Made by a program: the position numbers and the translations under genes. This document shows positions 33,367-41,441 of a stretch of DNA of 64,000 bases, in pieces; position 1 is the stretch's first letter; the number at the start of each line of letters is the position of its first letter. Source of the stretch: CALDOK01 sp964481655 (GTDB taxonomy: Bacteria; Myxococcota_A; UBA796; JAFGLY01); the NCBI GenBank assembly GCA_964481655.1, contig CAYZVO010000002.1, positions 1-64,000 of the forward strand, written 5' to 3'. The notes under the pieces are model-generated. The model saw only the letters and a program-made list of their open reading frames with translations. It made no database searches and was not told the DNA's origin.

Positions 33367-35627
33367 CACACGGCCCGGATCTTGGGCTTGAACAGCACGA
33401 TCATGGCCGGGAGCATCAGCAGGTCGCCCACCAGGGCGCAGACCATGGCCAGGGACATGAGCATGCCGAACCAGGACACAGAGCGGATCTGGGCCAGGCC
33501 CAGCACCAGGAAGCCGATGGAGAGCACCACGGTGGTGGACATCAGCGCGCGCCCCACGCCGTGGATGGCGGCCTCGACGGCCTTGGTGTGATCCCCCAGG
33601 CGCCCCATCTCGTAGCGGAAGCGGTACAGGAACTGGGTGGTGTCATCGACGATCAAGCCCAGCATGATGGCCGAGACGGTCACCGTGGCCACGTCGAGGC
33701 GGATGCCCACCAGGCCCATGACGCCGAGGATGATGATGACCGGCACCAGGTTGGCCGGCACGGCCAGGGCCGACAGCCGCAGGGAGCGGAAGAGCAGGGC
33801 CAGCATCACGAAGATGACCAGGAAGGCCAGGGCGAAGCTCGACACCTGCGACGCCACGACCTCTTCCATGATCACCACGTACAGCGGCAGGTAGCCGCCG
33901 GGGGTGATGGTGGCGCCGTCGGGCAGCTCGGCCACCTCGAGCAGGTCGTCGAGGATGAGGCCGAAGGCCTTGGCGGAGACCATGGGGATGCCCGCGGTGA
34001 CCCGCAGGGAGTCCTCGTCGGCGGAGACCAGGCTCGACAGGTCGCTGTCCGGATCGCTCTCGTACAGCAGCAGGGCCTGCTCGAGGGCCGAGGGATCCTC
34101 GGGCACCACGAAGCTCTCGGGCTCACCGTCGGAGAGCACCTGGTTGAGCTTGCGCACCGTGTCCGCGGCGGAGCGGGTCCAGTCGACGTCGGGGTGCTCC
34201 TCCATCGCGTCCTGCCAGCGAGCCACGGCGCCCAGCACGGCGGGGTCGCGCAGGGCGCCGTCGGAGGTGACCACCAGCTCGAGTGGCGTGTAGTTGCCGA
34301 AGCTGGCCTCGATGGCCTCCGAGTCCTGGCGCACGTGGTGGTGGGACTTCAGGTAGTCGATGCTGTAGGTGTCCACCTCGAGCTGGGTGATGCCCAGGGC
34401 GCCGGTGAGGATCAGCACCAGGGCGCCCACCAGTACGGCGGCGGGCTTCTGGGTGGCCAGCGTGGCCATGCCCGAGACCATCCACATCAGCGGCTTGGGG
34501 GGCTCCGGCGCCGGGTCCATGCGCTTCCACAGCAGGCCCACGGCGCAGCCGATCAGGGCGGCGAGGAAGGCCCCCAGCACGCCGATGGCGGCGAACACGC
34601 CCAGGTCTCGCACCACCGGCATGCTCGCGGTCGCCAGCGCGGCGAAGCCCGCCGCGGTGGTCAGGGAGTTCATGAAGCAGGGCCAGAACATGAAGGCGAT
34701 CGCGGCCCGCGCCCGCTCCCAGCGGGTGCCGCCGGGGGGCTGCTCGACGGATCGGTTCAGGAAGTGGATGCAGTCGCTGACCCCGATGATGAGCATCAGG
34801 GTGGGCAGCACCATGGTGACCATGTTGATGTCGTGGCCGGTGGCCCCGTACAGGCCCATCAGCCAGACGGCGGCCAGGCCCACCACCAGCAGGGTGAGCA
34901 CCACCGGTCCGACCCGGCGGAAGAGCACCAGCAGCAGGCCCACGATCACCAGGTAGCTGGCGGCGATGAAGATCTGGGAGTCCACGGTGCTGGCCTGGTT
35001 GAGCGCCGCGTAGACCACGCCCATGCCGGCGTAGTCGGGGTCCTCGCCGCTGGCCTCGATCTGCGCGCGCAGGTCGGCCAGGATGGCGTCGCGCTTGGCG
35101 TCGATGTCCCCCATTGACTCCATCCAGGCCAGCACCAGGGCGGTGTCGCCGCTGGCGTTGACCAGGGTGCCTACGAGCAGGGGGTCGTCGAGCACGGACT
35201 GGGCGAAGTCGGGGCTGATGGGAGGGGCGTACAGGGGGGCGACCTCGAGCCAGTCCTCGCCCGATCGGATCTGCTCGATGGTGGCCAGGGACAGCACCCG
35301 CTCGATGCCCTCGACGCCCTCGGCGATCTCGCCGATGGCCTTCATCCGGGCGAGCCCGTCTTCGTCGAGGATGCCGCCCGGCTGGTGCAGGGACATCACC
35401 ACGACCTCGTCGTTGCCGAAGGTCTCCTGGAAGGCGTCGTAGGCCTCGAGGGCCGGGTCGCCCTCGACGAACCAGATGTCCAGGGCGTTGTCCACGCCGA
35501 GCTTGGACAGCCCGAGCATGGACACGGCGGACAGCAGGCAGACCAGGCCGACCATCAGCCAGCGCAGGCGCAGCAGGCGGTCGATGAAGCCTTCGGTGGC
35601 GTTGGCGGGGGGGGAGTGGTCGGTCAT
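33366..35627 (-). CDS. RND/MMPL-family transporter
   Basis: A 753-aa protein with the twelve-segment RND layout of hydrophobe/amphiphile exporters of the MMPL/HpnN type. One TM segment is at 20-40, a periplasmic loop follows, TM2-6 cover about 230-370, a second loop follows, and TM8-12 are near 620-745. Family motifs are seen in VLPTLMLIIGVSDCIHFLN (TM4, with the GxSDxxH pattern) and IMLGLIVDDTTQFLYRFR (TM10, GLIVDDTxQ, with paired Asp for proton coupling). These transporters export lipids and hopanoids across the inner membrane. The gene overlaps the DUF3419 gene by 4 nt, so a lipid substrate made by the upstream enzymes is a reasonable inference. Confidence 0.9.
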   Translation of the reverse strand: MTDHSPPANATEGFIDRLLRLRWLMVGLVCLLSAVSMLGLSKLGVDNALDIWFVEGDPALEAYDAFQETFGNDEVVVMSLHQPGGILDEDGLARMKAIGEIAEGVEGIERVLSLATIEQIRSGEDWLEVAPLYAPPISPDFAQSVLDDPLLVGTLVNASGDTALVLAWMESMGDIDAKRDAILADLRAQIEASGEDPDYAGMGVVYAALNQASTVDSQIFIAASYLVIVGLLLVLFRRVGPVVLTLLVVGLAAVWLMGLYGATGHDINMVTMVLPTLMLIIGVSDCIHFLNRSVEQPPGGTRWERARAAIAFMFWPCFMNSLTTAAGFAALATASMPVVRDLGVFAAIGVLGAFLAALIGCAVGLLWKRMDPAPEPPKPLMWMVSGMATLATQKPAAVLVGALVLILTGALGITQLEVDTYSIDYLKSHHHVRQDSEAIEASFGNYTPLELVVTSDGALRDPAVLGAVARWQDAMEEHPDVDWTRSAADTVRKLNQVLSDGEPESFVVPEDPSALEQALLLYESDPDSDLSSLVSADEDSLRVTAGIPMVSAKAFGLILDDLLEVAELPDGATITPGGYLPLYVVIMEEVVASQVSSFALAFLVIFVMLALLFRSLRLSALAVPANLVPVIIILGVMGLVGIRLDVATVTVSAIMLGLIVDDTTQFLYRFRYEMGRLGDHTKAVEAAIHGVGRALMSTTVVLSIGFLVLGLAQIRSVSWFGMLMSLAMVCALVGDLLMLPAMIVLFKPKIRAV

Positions 35628-36709
35628 CGCCGGGTCTCCAGCACGAATGCGCCGTAGAAGGGAACGCGGTCCTGGGCGAGCAGGGTGGCGGAGCGCTCGG
35701 GGTGGCGCTCGACTCGATCCGCGAGGGAGGCGGGGCAGCTGCGGGGCACGAACAGGTTCCAGTAGGCGAACCGGGCGCCAGGCGCCGACGCCTCGATCAT
35801 GGCGCGGTAGAGCTGCTGCCAGACGTCGGTCGGCAGGTACTCACCGATGTTGCTCAGGTTGAACGCGGTGTAGTGGCCCGCGGGGCAGTCGGGCAGGTGG
35901 TCCTCGAGGCTGGCCTGGACCCACTCGATGCGATCGGCGGCGTCGCGCAGCTTCGCGTGGCCGCGCTTGGTGATGTAGGGGTGGGCGTGCTCGATGGAGC
36001 GCCACGCGCCCTCGAGGATCCACTGCACGTAGGGGTTGTCGTGCAGGGACTGGCCGCCGAGCACGTCGTCGCAGCGGGCCAGGATGCGCTCTGCCACGCT
36101 GCCCTCGACCTGGGCGAACTGCTCGGGGCTGCGCCCCAGCCTGGCCATGACCCGGCGGCTGAAGAAGACCCGGAACAGACCGCGCCAGCGCCGGGTGGAC
36201 CAGTGGCGGTCGTGCCAGGCCCGCTGCTCGGCGGGGCTCTTGGCGTCGATGAGGGCTTCGATGGTCGATCTGCGGTGAATGAGGGGCAGCACCCGGCGGG
36301 TGAAGGTGCCCAGGTAGCGCTCGAACTTACCGGCGCTCAGGAGGCCGTCGCTGATGAGCTGGGGGTTGGCGTTCCACCAGGCCCGGGCCATGCGCGAGAG
36401 GCGGTGCTCGATCTCCCCGTACGCGTCCAGGGGGTCCCCCGGGCGCAGGCCGAGCAGCACCTGGAAGCGGCCGTAGGGCAGCCAGCCACCCGCCAGCTTC
36501 AGCTCGCACAGGGCGATCTGCTGGGGGGACAGGTCGATGCCCACCACGCGGGCACCGCGCAGCGCCAGGGCGAGGCTGTTGCAGCCGGCGGACGCCACGC
36601 TCAGCACGCGATCATCGGGGCCCACATCCAGCGCGTCGACCAGCACCCGCCAGTCCTCCCAGCACTGGGCATAGGAGAGGCGGGAGGCCAGGGGAGCGGC
36701 GGCGGTCAT
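35624..36709 (-). CDS. DUF3419 / BtaA-like aminocarboxypropyl transferase
   Basis: A 361-aa protein. It opens with YAQCWEDWRVLVDALDVGPD, then a SAM-binding VLSVASAGCNSLALALRGAR and VVGIDLSPQQIALCELKLAG, the signature of DUF3419. The family includes BtaA, which transfers a 3-amino-3-carboxypropyl group from SAM to diacylglycerol in betaine-lipid synthesis. A helical central region and a C-terminal methyltransferase-like half (FNLSNIGEYLPTDVWQ) follow. No methyltransferase of BtaB type is adjacent, so a betaine lipid is not certain. ATGA overlaps link it to the dikinase upstream and the RND transporter downstream. Membrane lipid modification is the best current role. Confidence 0.8.
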   Translation of the reverse strand: MTAAAPLASRLSYAQCWEDWRVLVDALDVGPDDRVLSVASAGCNSLALALRGARVVGIDLSPQQIALCELKLAGGWLPYGRFQVLLGLRPGDPLDAYGEIEHRLSRMARAWWNANPQLISDGLLSAGKFERYLGTFTRRVLPLIHRRSTIEALIDAKSPAEQRAWHDRHWSTRRWRGLFRVFFSRRVMARLGRSPEQFAQVEGSVAERILARCDDVLGGQSLHDNPYVQWILEGAWRSIEHAHPYITKRGHAKLRDAADRIEWVQASLEDHLPDCPAGHYTAFNLSNIGEYLPTDVWQQLYRAMIEASAPGARFAYWNLFVPRSCPASLADRVERHPERSATLLAQDRVPFYGAFVLETRR

Positions 36710-39270
36710 GCGTCGTCGTCCGCGGTGATGGCCGGCTTGGCGCGGTCCTGCAGCGGCTTGACCGTGCCGGCGCCGCCGTCCATGCGGACCCGGTCTCCGT
36801 CCTTGATCAAGGCGGTGAGCCCGCGCAGCCCGACGACGGTGGGGATGCCCATCTCCCGGGCGACCACGGCGGAGTGGGACAGGGGGCTGCCCCGCTCGAC
36901 GAGCAGGCCCGAGATGGACGGGAACAGCGGCACCCAGCCGGGGTCGGTGCGCGGGGTGACCAGGATGTCGCCGTCGAGCCGGGCGCCGCCGGTGGGGGCC
37001 ACCAGCGACACCACCGGACCCTCGACCACGCCGGGGTAGCAGGGTGTGCCCCGCATGACGCCGTCGTCGTCCAGCGCCGCGGGGGCGCGCCTGGCCGTGA
37101 AGCGGTTGTGGCGGTGGACGGGGCCCCAGGTGTGGAAGCGCTCGGGGGGACCGGGCAGGGCGCGGTAGGCGTCGAACTCGACCTTGCGCAGGGCCACCAG
37201 GCCCTTCCAGGAGGTGCAGGGCGCGTTGCCCTCGACCCAACCGAACAGCTCCGGCAGCTCGAGGTAGAAGACGTCGCGGGGGTCGTCGAGGGCGCCGCTG
37301 GCGGCCATGTGCCCGCCGATGGCCCGGAAGATGTCGCGCACCAGGCCGAAGATGCGGGTGCGCAGGAAGCGGAGATCCTCGCGGGTGGCCACGGTCTCGC
37401 GGGCGCGGCCGAGGATCCAGAGGAACAAGGCCCGGCGCCAGCCCTGCAGCTGCTGCCGCGCCTGCTGTTCGGCCAGCTCGCGGCGGCGGCGCTCGCCGGC
37501 GCCGAACTGGGCGGGATCCATGGGCTCGCCGCGCAGGTAGTTGCGCAGGGAGGAGATCACGAACTCGGGCTGCTCCCGCAGGGGGATGGTCTCGAGCTTC
37601 AGCTCGTCGATGCAGCGATCGCCGAAGCGCTCCATCCAGGCGTCGAGCCAGCGGGCGAAGGTGGGATCGCGCCTGGCGCCCTCGAGGACCTCGAGATCGG
37701 ACGCGCTGGAGTCGAACAGCTCCATGGCCCAGGGGGCGGCCCGCAGCCGGGCGGCGCGCTCGAGCAGGGCCCTGGTGGGAGCGGTGGACTCGAGCCCACC
37801 CTGGCCGGCCAGCAGGGCGTTGGCCATGGCGGCGCCTCGAGACTCGTCGCCGTCGCAGAGCAGGGTGGCGCACTGCTTGCGCAGGGCCGAGTGGAAGATC
37901 ATGCAGAAGAAGTCGTTGACCAGCGGCGGGGTCCAGCGCATCAGCAGCTTGCGCTGCAGATCGCCGTAGATGGCGATGAGCTCGTCCGGCGGGAGGGTGT
38001 CCAGCTCGCGCTTGCGGTGGCTGCCCACGGCGTCTTCGAACTCCCGCTGGAAGCGGCGGGTGTCCCGGCGCAGGAACAGCAGCCGCCAGACCAGGGTGAC
38101 CATCAGCCAGACCATGCGCGGCTTGTGCACCAGGTTGCGCTGCCAGATGGAGGCGGGGGCCTCGGCGTCCTCGTCGGCGGCGACCTCGGAGACCCCCATC
38201 ATCTGCTGCATGGCGACCCGGTTGTACTGGTAGGCGGGCAGCAGGGTCAGGATCCGGAACCAGGCGTTGAGGTTGTAGTAGACCCGGCCCTGGATGAGCC
38301 CGATGAGCCGCTCGAAGATGTCGTTGTTGGCGTCGACGCTGGCCTGGGACACGCCCATCACCCGACAGAACAGTCGGTAGACGGTGTTGTAGGCGCCCCG
38401 GGCGAAGCTGTAGGTGAGGGGGGTGGTGACCCCGCTGTAGGACTCGACGATGTTCGAGTTGTCCCACAGCAGCTTGCGGCCGAAGGGCACCGGGGTGGTG
38501 ATGGGGCGGGTCTGCACCAGCCACATCTGGTCGGCGTCGCGGGTGAACTCGACGTCCTGGGGGCCGCCGCCGATCTGCTCGAGCTGCCGACCCCAGGCCA
38601 CCAGCTGGCAGACCTCGGTGTCGGAGAGCACGGGCTGATCCTGCTTGGCCTTGGGCACCGGGCGCTCGGCGGGTTCTTCGCCCACCAGCTTGACGTGGAC
38701 CTGCTTGTCCTGGATCTCGGGCTCGATGGCGCCGCTGGGCCCCACGCGGAAGGCGTCGCAGTCGGCGGAGCCCTGGACCACGCCTTCGCCCAGGCCCCAG
38801 GCGGCGGAGATCAGGGTGTGCTCGGGCATGTCGGGGTCGCGGGTGAACATCACGCCCGAGGCCTCGCCGCGGATCATGCGCTGCACCACCACGGCCACGG
38901 GCCCCGGCTCGATGCCGTGGGTGGCGCAGTAGGCCCGGACCCGCTCGGAGTCGCCGGACGCGCGGCAGGTGGTGATGGCGGCCTCGATGCGGGTGATGGC
39001 CTTGACCCCCAGCACGCTCTCGAGCTGACCGGCGAAGCTGTGCTGGGCGCCGTCCTCGGCCAGGGCCGAGGATCGCACGGCGTAGGGGCCGGGGCCGAGC
39101 TGCTCGAGGGCGGCCTTGAGCGCCTTGCGGTCGAGCTCGAGATCCGCGGGGATCACGAAGAAGGGCGGCACCGGCAGACCGTTGCGGACCAGCAAGCCCA
39201 GCCCTCCGGCCTTGCCCCCCACCCGATCGGCGCCTTCGCCCGCTGCCACCTGCTTGTCGAACAGAACCAT
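36706..39270 (-). CDS. PEP synthase/rifampicin phosphotransferase-like dikinase
   Basis: An 854-aa protein with the three-part dikinase layout. There is an N-terminal ATP-grasp domain (about 1-300: GGKAGGLGLLVRNGLPVPPF, VRSSALAEDG, GEASGVMFTRDP). A long helical middle domain (about 310-760) takes the place of the PEP/pyruvate TIM barrel. The C-terminal swivelling phosphohistidine domain has catalytic H799 in GSPLSHSAVVAREMGIPTV. The length and the absence of the barrel match rifampicin phosphotransferase (RPH) more than PEP synthase. ATP to AMP with transfer of phosphate to an organic acceptor is expected. Within an operon with a BtaA-like enzyme, a lipid or small-molecule acceptor is an inference. 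ATG 39270 has GAGGT upstream. Confidence 0.85.
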   Translation of the reverse strand: MVLFDKQVAAGEGADRVGGKAGGLGLLVRNGLPVPPFFVIPADLELDRKALKAALEQLGPGPYAVRSSALAEDGAQHSFAGQLESVLGVKAITRIEAAITTCRASGDSERVRAYCATHGIEPGPVAVVVQRMIRGEASGVMFTRDPDMPEHTLISAAWGLGEGVVQGSADCDAFRVGPSGAIEPEIQDKQVHVKLVGEEPAERPVPKAKQDQPVLSDTEVCQLVAWGRQLEQIGGGPQDVEFTRDADQMWLVQTRPITTPVPFGRKLLWDNSNIVESYSGVTTPLTYSFARGAYNTVYRLFCRVMGVSQASVDANNDIFERLIGLIQGRVYYNLNAWFRILTLLPAYQYNRVAMQQMMGVSEVAADEDAEAPASIWQRNLVHKPRMVWLMVTLVWRLLFLRRDTRRFQREFEDAVGSHRKRELDTLPPDELIAIYGDLQRKLLMRWTPPLVNDFFCMIFHSALRKQCATLLCDGDESRGAAMANALLAGQGGLESTAPTRALLERAARLRAAPWAMELFDSSASDLEVLEGARRDPTFARWLDAWMERFGDRCIDELKLETIPLREQPEFVISSLRNYLRGEPMDPAQFGAGERRRRELAEQQARQQLQGWRRALFLWILGRARETVATREDLRFLRTRIFGLVRDIFRAIGGHMAASGALDDPRDVFYLELPELFGWVEGNAPCTSWKGLVALRKVEFDAYRALPGPPERFHTWGPVHRHNRFTARRAPAALDDDGVMRGTPCYPGVVEGPVVSLVAPTGGARLDGDILVTPRTDPGWVPLFPSISGLLVERGSPLSHSAVVAREMGIPTVVGLRGLTALIKDGDRVRMDGGAGTVKPLQDRAKPAITADDDA

Positions 39271-39363
39271 TGCAACCTCGATCCGCCCTGCTCGCGTGGG
39301 CAGCGGCGAAGGGGTAGCCCTATCCCGAAACCACGGTGATCTCCTGTGTTCAACCTCGCTCCG

Positions 39364-39684
39364 GTTCACCACGGAGAACGCGGAGGACACGGAGGCTGCC
39401 GCTCGGCGGGTTGGGGTGGTTGGAGATTGGCGTCGAGAAGGGCGCGGTGGTCCCTGTGGCCGAGTCTGCGAGCTGCCGCTCCTTTGGTGCGATGAACGTG
39501 GTCGCGGGAGAGAATCCCGGTGCGCGTGTTGGTCGCGTCGCTTCTGGTCAGGGTGTCGCGCCGACGGAGCGGCAGCGCATCCCAGACCTGCGACCAGCGC
39601 CGCTCCCCCTCTGCGCCTGCCTCCACCCCCATCTCGAACCGAGCGGAGCCTCCGCGTTCTCCGCGATCTCCCTGTGGGTTTCTA
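39364..39684. mobile_element. MITE-like element with imperfect terminal inverted repeats
   Basis: The left end carries CGGAGAACGCGGAGG (39372-39386), and the right end carries its exact reverse complement (39649-39663). The similarity extends imperfectly over about 45 bp (CACGGAG units on the left; AGGCTCCGCTCGG also recurs). The element is about 320 bp, non-coding, and fills the gap between the divergent dikinase (39270) and START-domain (39716) genes. Sequences built from repeated CACGGAG or GCGGAGG units are common dispersed elements in GC-rich bacterial genomes. No target-site duplication is evident. The promoters of both flanking operons must lie in or around it. Confidence 0.55.
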
Positions 39685-39715
39685 CGGCGGCCACCTTTGC
39701 AGTACCATCGGAGCG

Positions 39716-40309
39716 ATGCTGTCCCTCCTGCTCGCGTTGACCTGCCTGGCCGAGGTGCCGCCCACCTTCGAGGCGCTGCACGAGGAGGGCGGGTGCGCCT
39801 ACGCGCGCAGCGCGCCGCAGGCCGATGGGTTCCCGGTTCTTCGGGCGGAGTGCCGCTGGCCGGACGTCCCGGCCGTGGCGGTCCACGCGCTGCTGGGCGA
39901 CTGGGGGCGCCACGAGGCCATCTGGTCCATGGTGGCCAGCTCCGTGGTCGTCGAGGACCGTGAGGCGGACGCCCTTGTGGTGCATGTGCACACCGCGCCC
40001 TTGATGACCGACCGTGAGATCCTGCTGCGCATGTGGGCCGAGGACGTCGATGGTGGGCGGATCTACCGCTGGGCCCGGGCGTACCCCCAGCCAGCGCCGG
40101 CCGAAGGGCGCGTGGGGGTCGAGCGCGACGACGGCATGTACGCCATCACCGCCGACGGCCAGGGGGTCCACTTGATCTCCACCCTGCACTACGACCCGGG
40201 GGGCGTCATCCCCACGTCCCTGGTGGCTTGGTTCCAGGTGCTCGGAATGCCGCGCTTCCTGGACGAGTTGAAGCTCGCGGCGCTGTCGGTGGATGACCCC
40301 GCCGATTGA
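39716..40309 (+). CDS. Exported START/SRPBCC-domain protein
   Basis: A 197-aa protein with a short signal peptide (to about residue 12, CLA/E). A START-type lipid-binding fold follows: residues 15-60 lead into DVPAVAVHALLGDWGRHEAI, then EADALVVHVHTAPLMTDREIL, RWARAYPQ and a long C-terminal helix (PTSLVAWFQVLGMPRFLDEL). Such SRPBCC domains hold a lipid or sterol in a cleft. It starts the plus-strand arm of the lipid-export locus. ATG 39716 lies beyond the MITE-like element. A periplasmic lipid-carrier role is inferred from the fold and neighbours. Confidence 0.7.
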   Translation: MLSLLLALTCLAEVPPTFEALHEEGGCAYARSAPQADGFPVLRAECRWPDVPAVAVHALLGDWGRHEAIWSMVASSVVVEDREADALVVHVHTAPLMTDREILLRMWAEDVDGGRIYRWARAYPQPAPAEGRVGVERDDGMYAITADGQGVHLISTLHYDPGGVIPTSLVAWFQVLGMPRFLDELKLAALSVDDPAD

Positions 40310-40340
40310 CCAACGCCCTGGAAACATGGAAGATCCCGCC

Positions 40341-41069
40341 ATGCTCACGCTCTCGACCTCCGCCCTCCTCCTGTTCGCCTCCACCTCGTTCGCCGCCACC
40401 GGCGCCGAGTGGCTCGCCCAGGTCGACGCCGCGGCGTCCCCGGCCGACGACACCCACGTGGTGATGCAGGTGGCCATGAAGGACGCCAAGGGCCGCGAGG
40501 TGAGCCGGACCCTCGAGATCTGGCAGAAGGGTGGCGACCGGCGCATGGTGCGCCTCACCGACCCGCCCCGCCTGGCCGGAGTCGGGATGCTCGTGGGCGC
40601 GGACGACGTGGTCCACCTGTACCTGCCCTCCTACGACCGCACCCGTCGCATCATCGGCGATCAGCGCGGCGACGCCTTCATGGGCACCGACATCGCCATG
40701 GAGGACCTGGCGCGCACCAGCTTCGCCGACGAGTACACCGCCGAGGTGGTGAGCGAGGGCGAGGTGCTGGTGGAGCTGATGCTCACGCCCAAGGACCCCA
40801 AGGCCCACAGCCACGCGCGCTCGCGCCTGAAGCTGCGCAGCGCGGATCAGCTCTGGACCTCCCTCGAGCACCTCGACGCCGAGGGCGCGGTCATTCGCCG
40901 CGTCGTCCTGTCCGACTTCCGAGAGGTGGACGGCTACCAGTTCGCCCACACCATGGCTGTCGAAGACATGGAGCGGGAGCGCACCACCACCGCCACCGCC
41001 TCCGAGGTGGCGTTCGACCGCGGTTTGGACGACGAGCTGTTCACGGTTACCAGCCTTTCACGACCCTGA
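40341..41069 (+). CDS. LolA-like outer-membrane lipoprotein-sorting protein (PF17131-like)
   Basis: A 242-aa protein with a clear signal peptide (SFA/A near residue 18). The body has the LolA/LolB-type half-barrel features. Examples are VVMQVAMKDAKGREVSRTLE, WQKGGDRRMVRLTDPP, GVGMLVGADDVVHLYLPSYD, RTRRIIGDQRGDAFMGTD and a C-terminal DDELFTVTSLSRP. This family is the periplasmic partner of RND/MMPL lipid exporters and often neighbours DUF1302-type outer-membrane proteins, as here. ATG 40341 has GGAAGA upstream (another in-frame ATG is at 40326). The stop codon overlaps a leaderless-looking coding fragment in another frame. Confidence 0.8.
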   Translation: MLTLSTSALLLFASTSFAATGAEWLAQVDAAASPADDTHVVMQVAMKDAKGREVSRTLEIWQKGGDRRMVRLTDPPRLAGVGMLVGADDVVHLYLPSYDRTRRIIGDQRGDAFMGTDIAMEDLARTSFADEYTAEVVSEGEVLVELMLTPKDPKAHSHARSRLKLRSADQLWTSLEHLDAEGAVIRRVVLSDFREVDGYQFAHTMAVEDMERERTTTATASEVAFDRGLDDELFTVTSLSRP

Positions 41070-41428
41070 CCCCCAACGACTGGGCCACCACCACCGAGCT
41101 GCCCTCCTGGGCCGACCTGCCGGCCTCCTACGAGCTGGCCCTGCCCGCGCCCTTCCTGGCCATGGACGTCACCGTCGAGGACGGCGGCGAGGCCCTGATG
41201 GTCCTCTCCCCCACCGCCCAGCCCGACAACGTGGCCCTGGACGAGGACAACTTCCCCAACTGCATGGTGTCGATCACCATCTCGGCGGACCTCTCCATCA
41301 CCGGCGCGGACACCATCACCGGCTCCGCCACGCTCGAGACGGAAGGCTTCGAGGCCGACCCGGACAACTGCCCGGTGGTCACCTCCGATCCCTGCGAGAT
41401 CACCCTGGACATCACCGCGGCCCGCTAG
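41066..41428 (+). pseudogene. Coding fragment lacking a start codon
   Basis: An in-frame stretch of about 120 codons with coding-like composition but no ATG, GTG or TTG near its start. Its first possible codon, CTG 41066, overlaps the LolA-like stop (CTGA). The sequence (YELALPAPFLAMDVTVEDGG, DNFPNCMVSITISADLSITG, a Cys pair near the end, ending ITLDITAAR) is beta-rich and looks like the C-terminal part of a periplasmic protein. An internal ATG (41162) has no ribosome site. It may be the remnant of a gene whose 5' end was deleted, or a product made by frameshifting from the LolA-like gene. Confidence 0.4.
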
Positions 41429-41441
41429 GGCGCCGCACATC

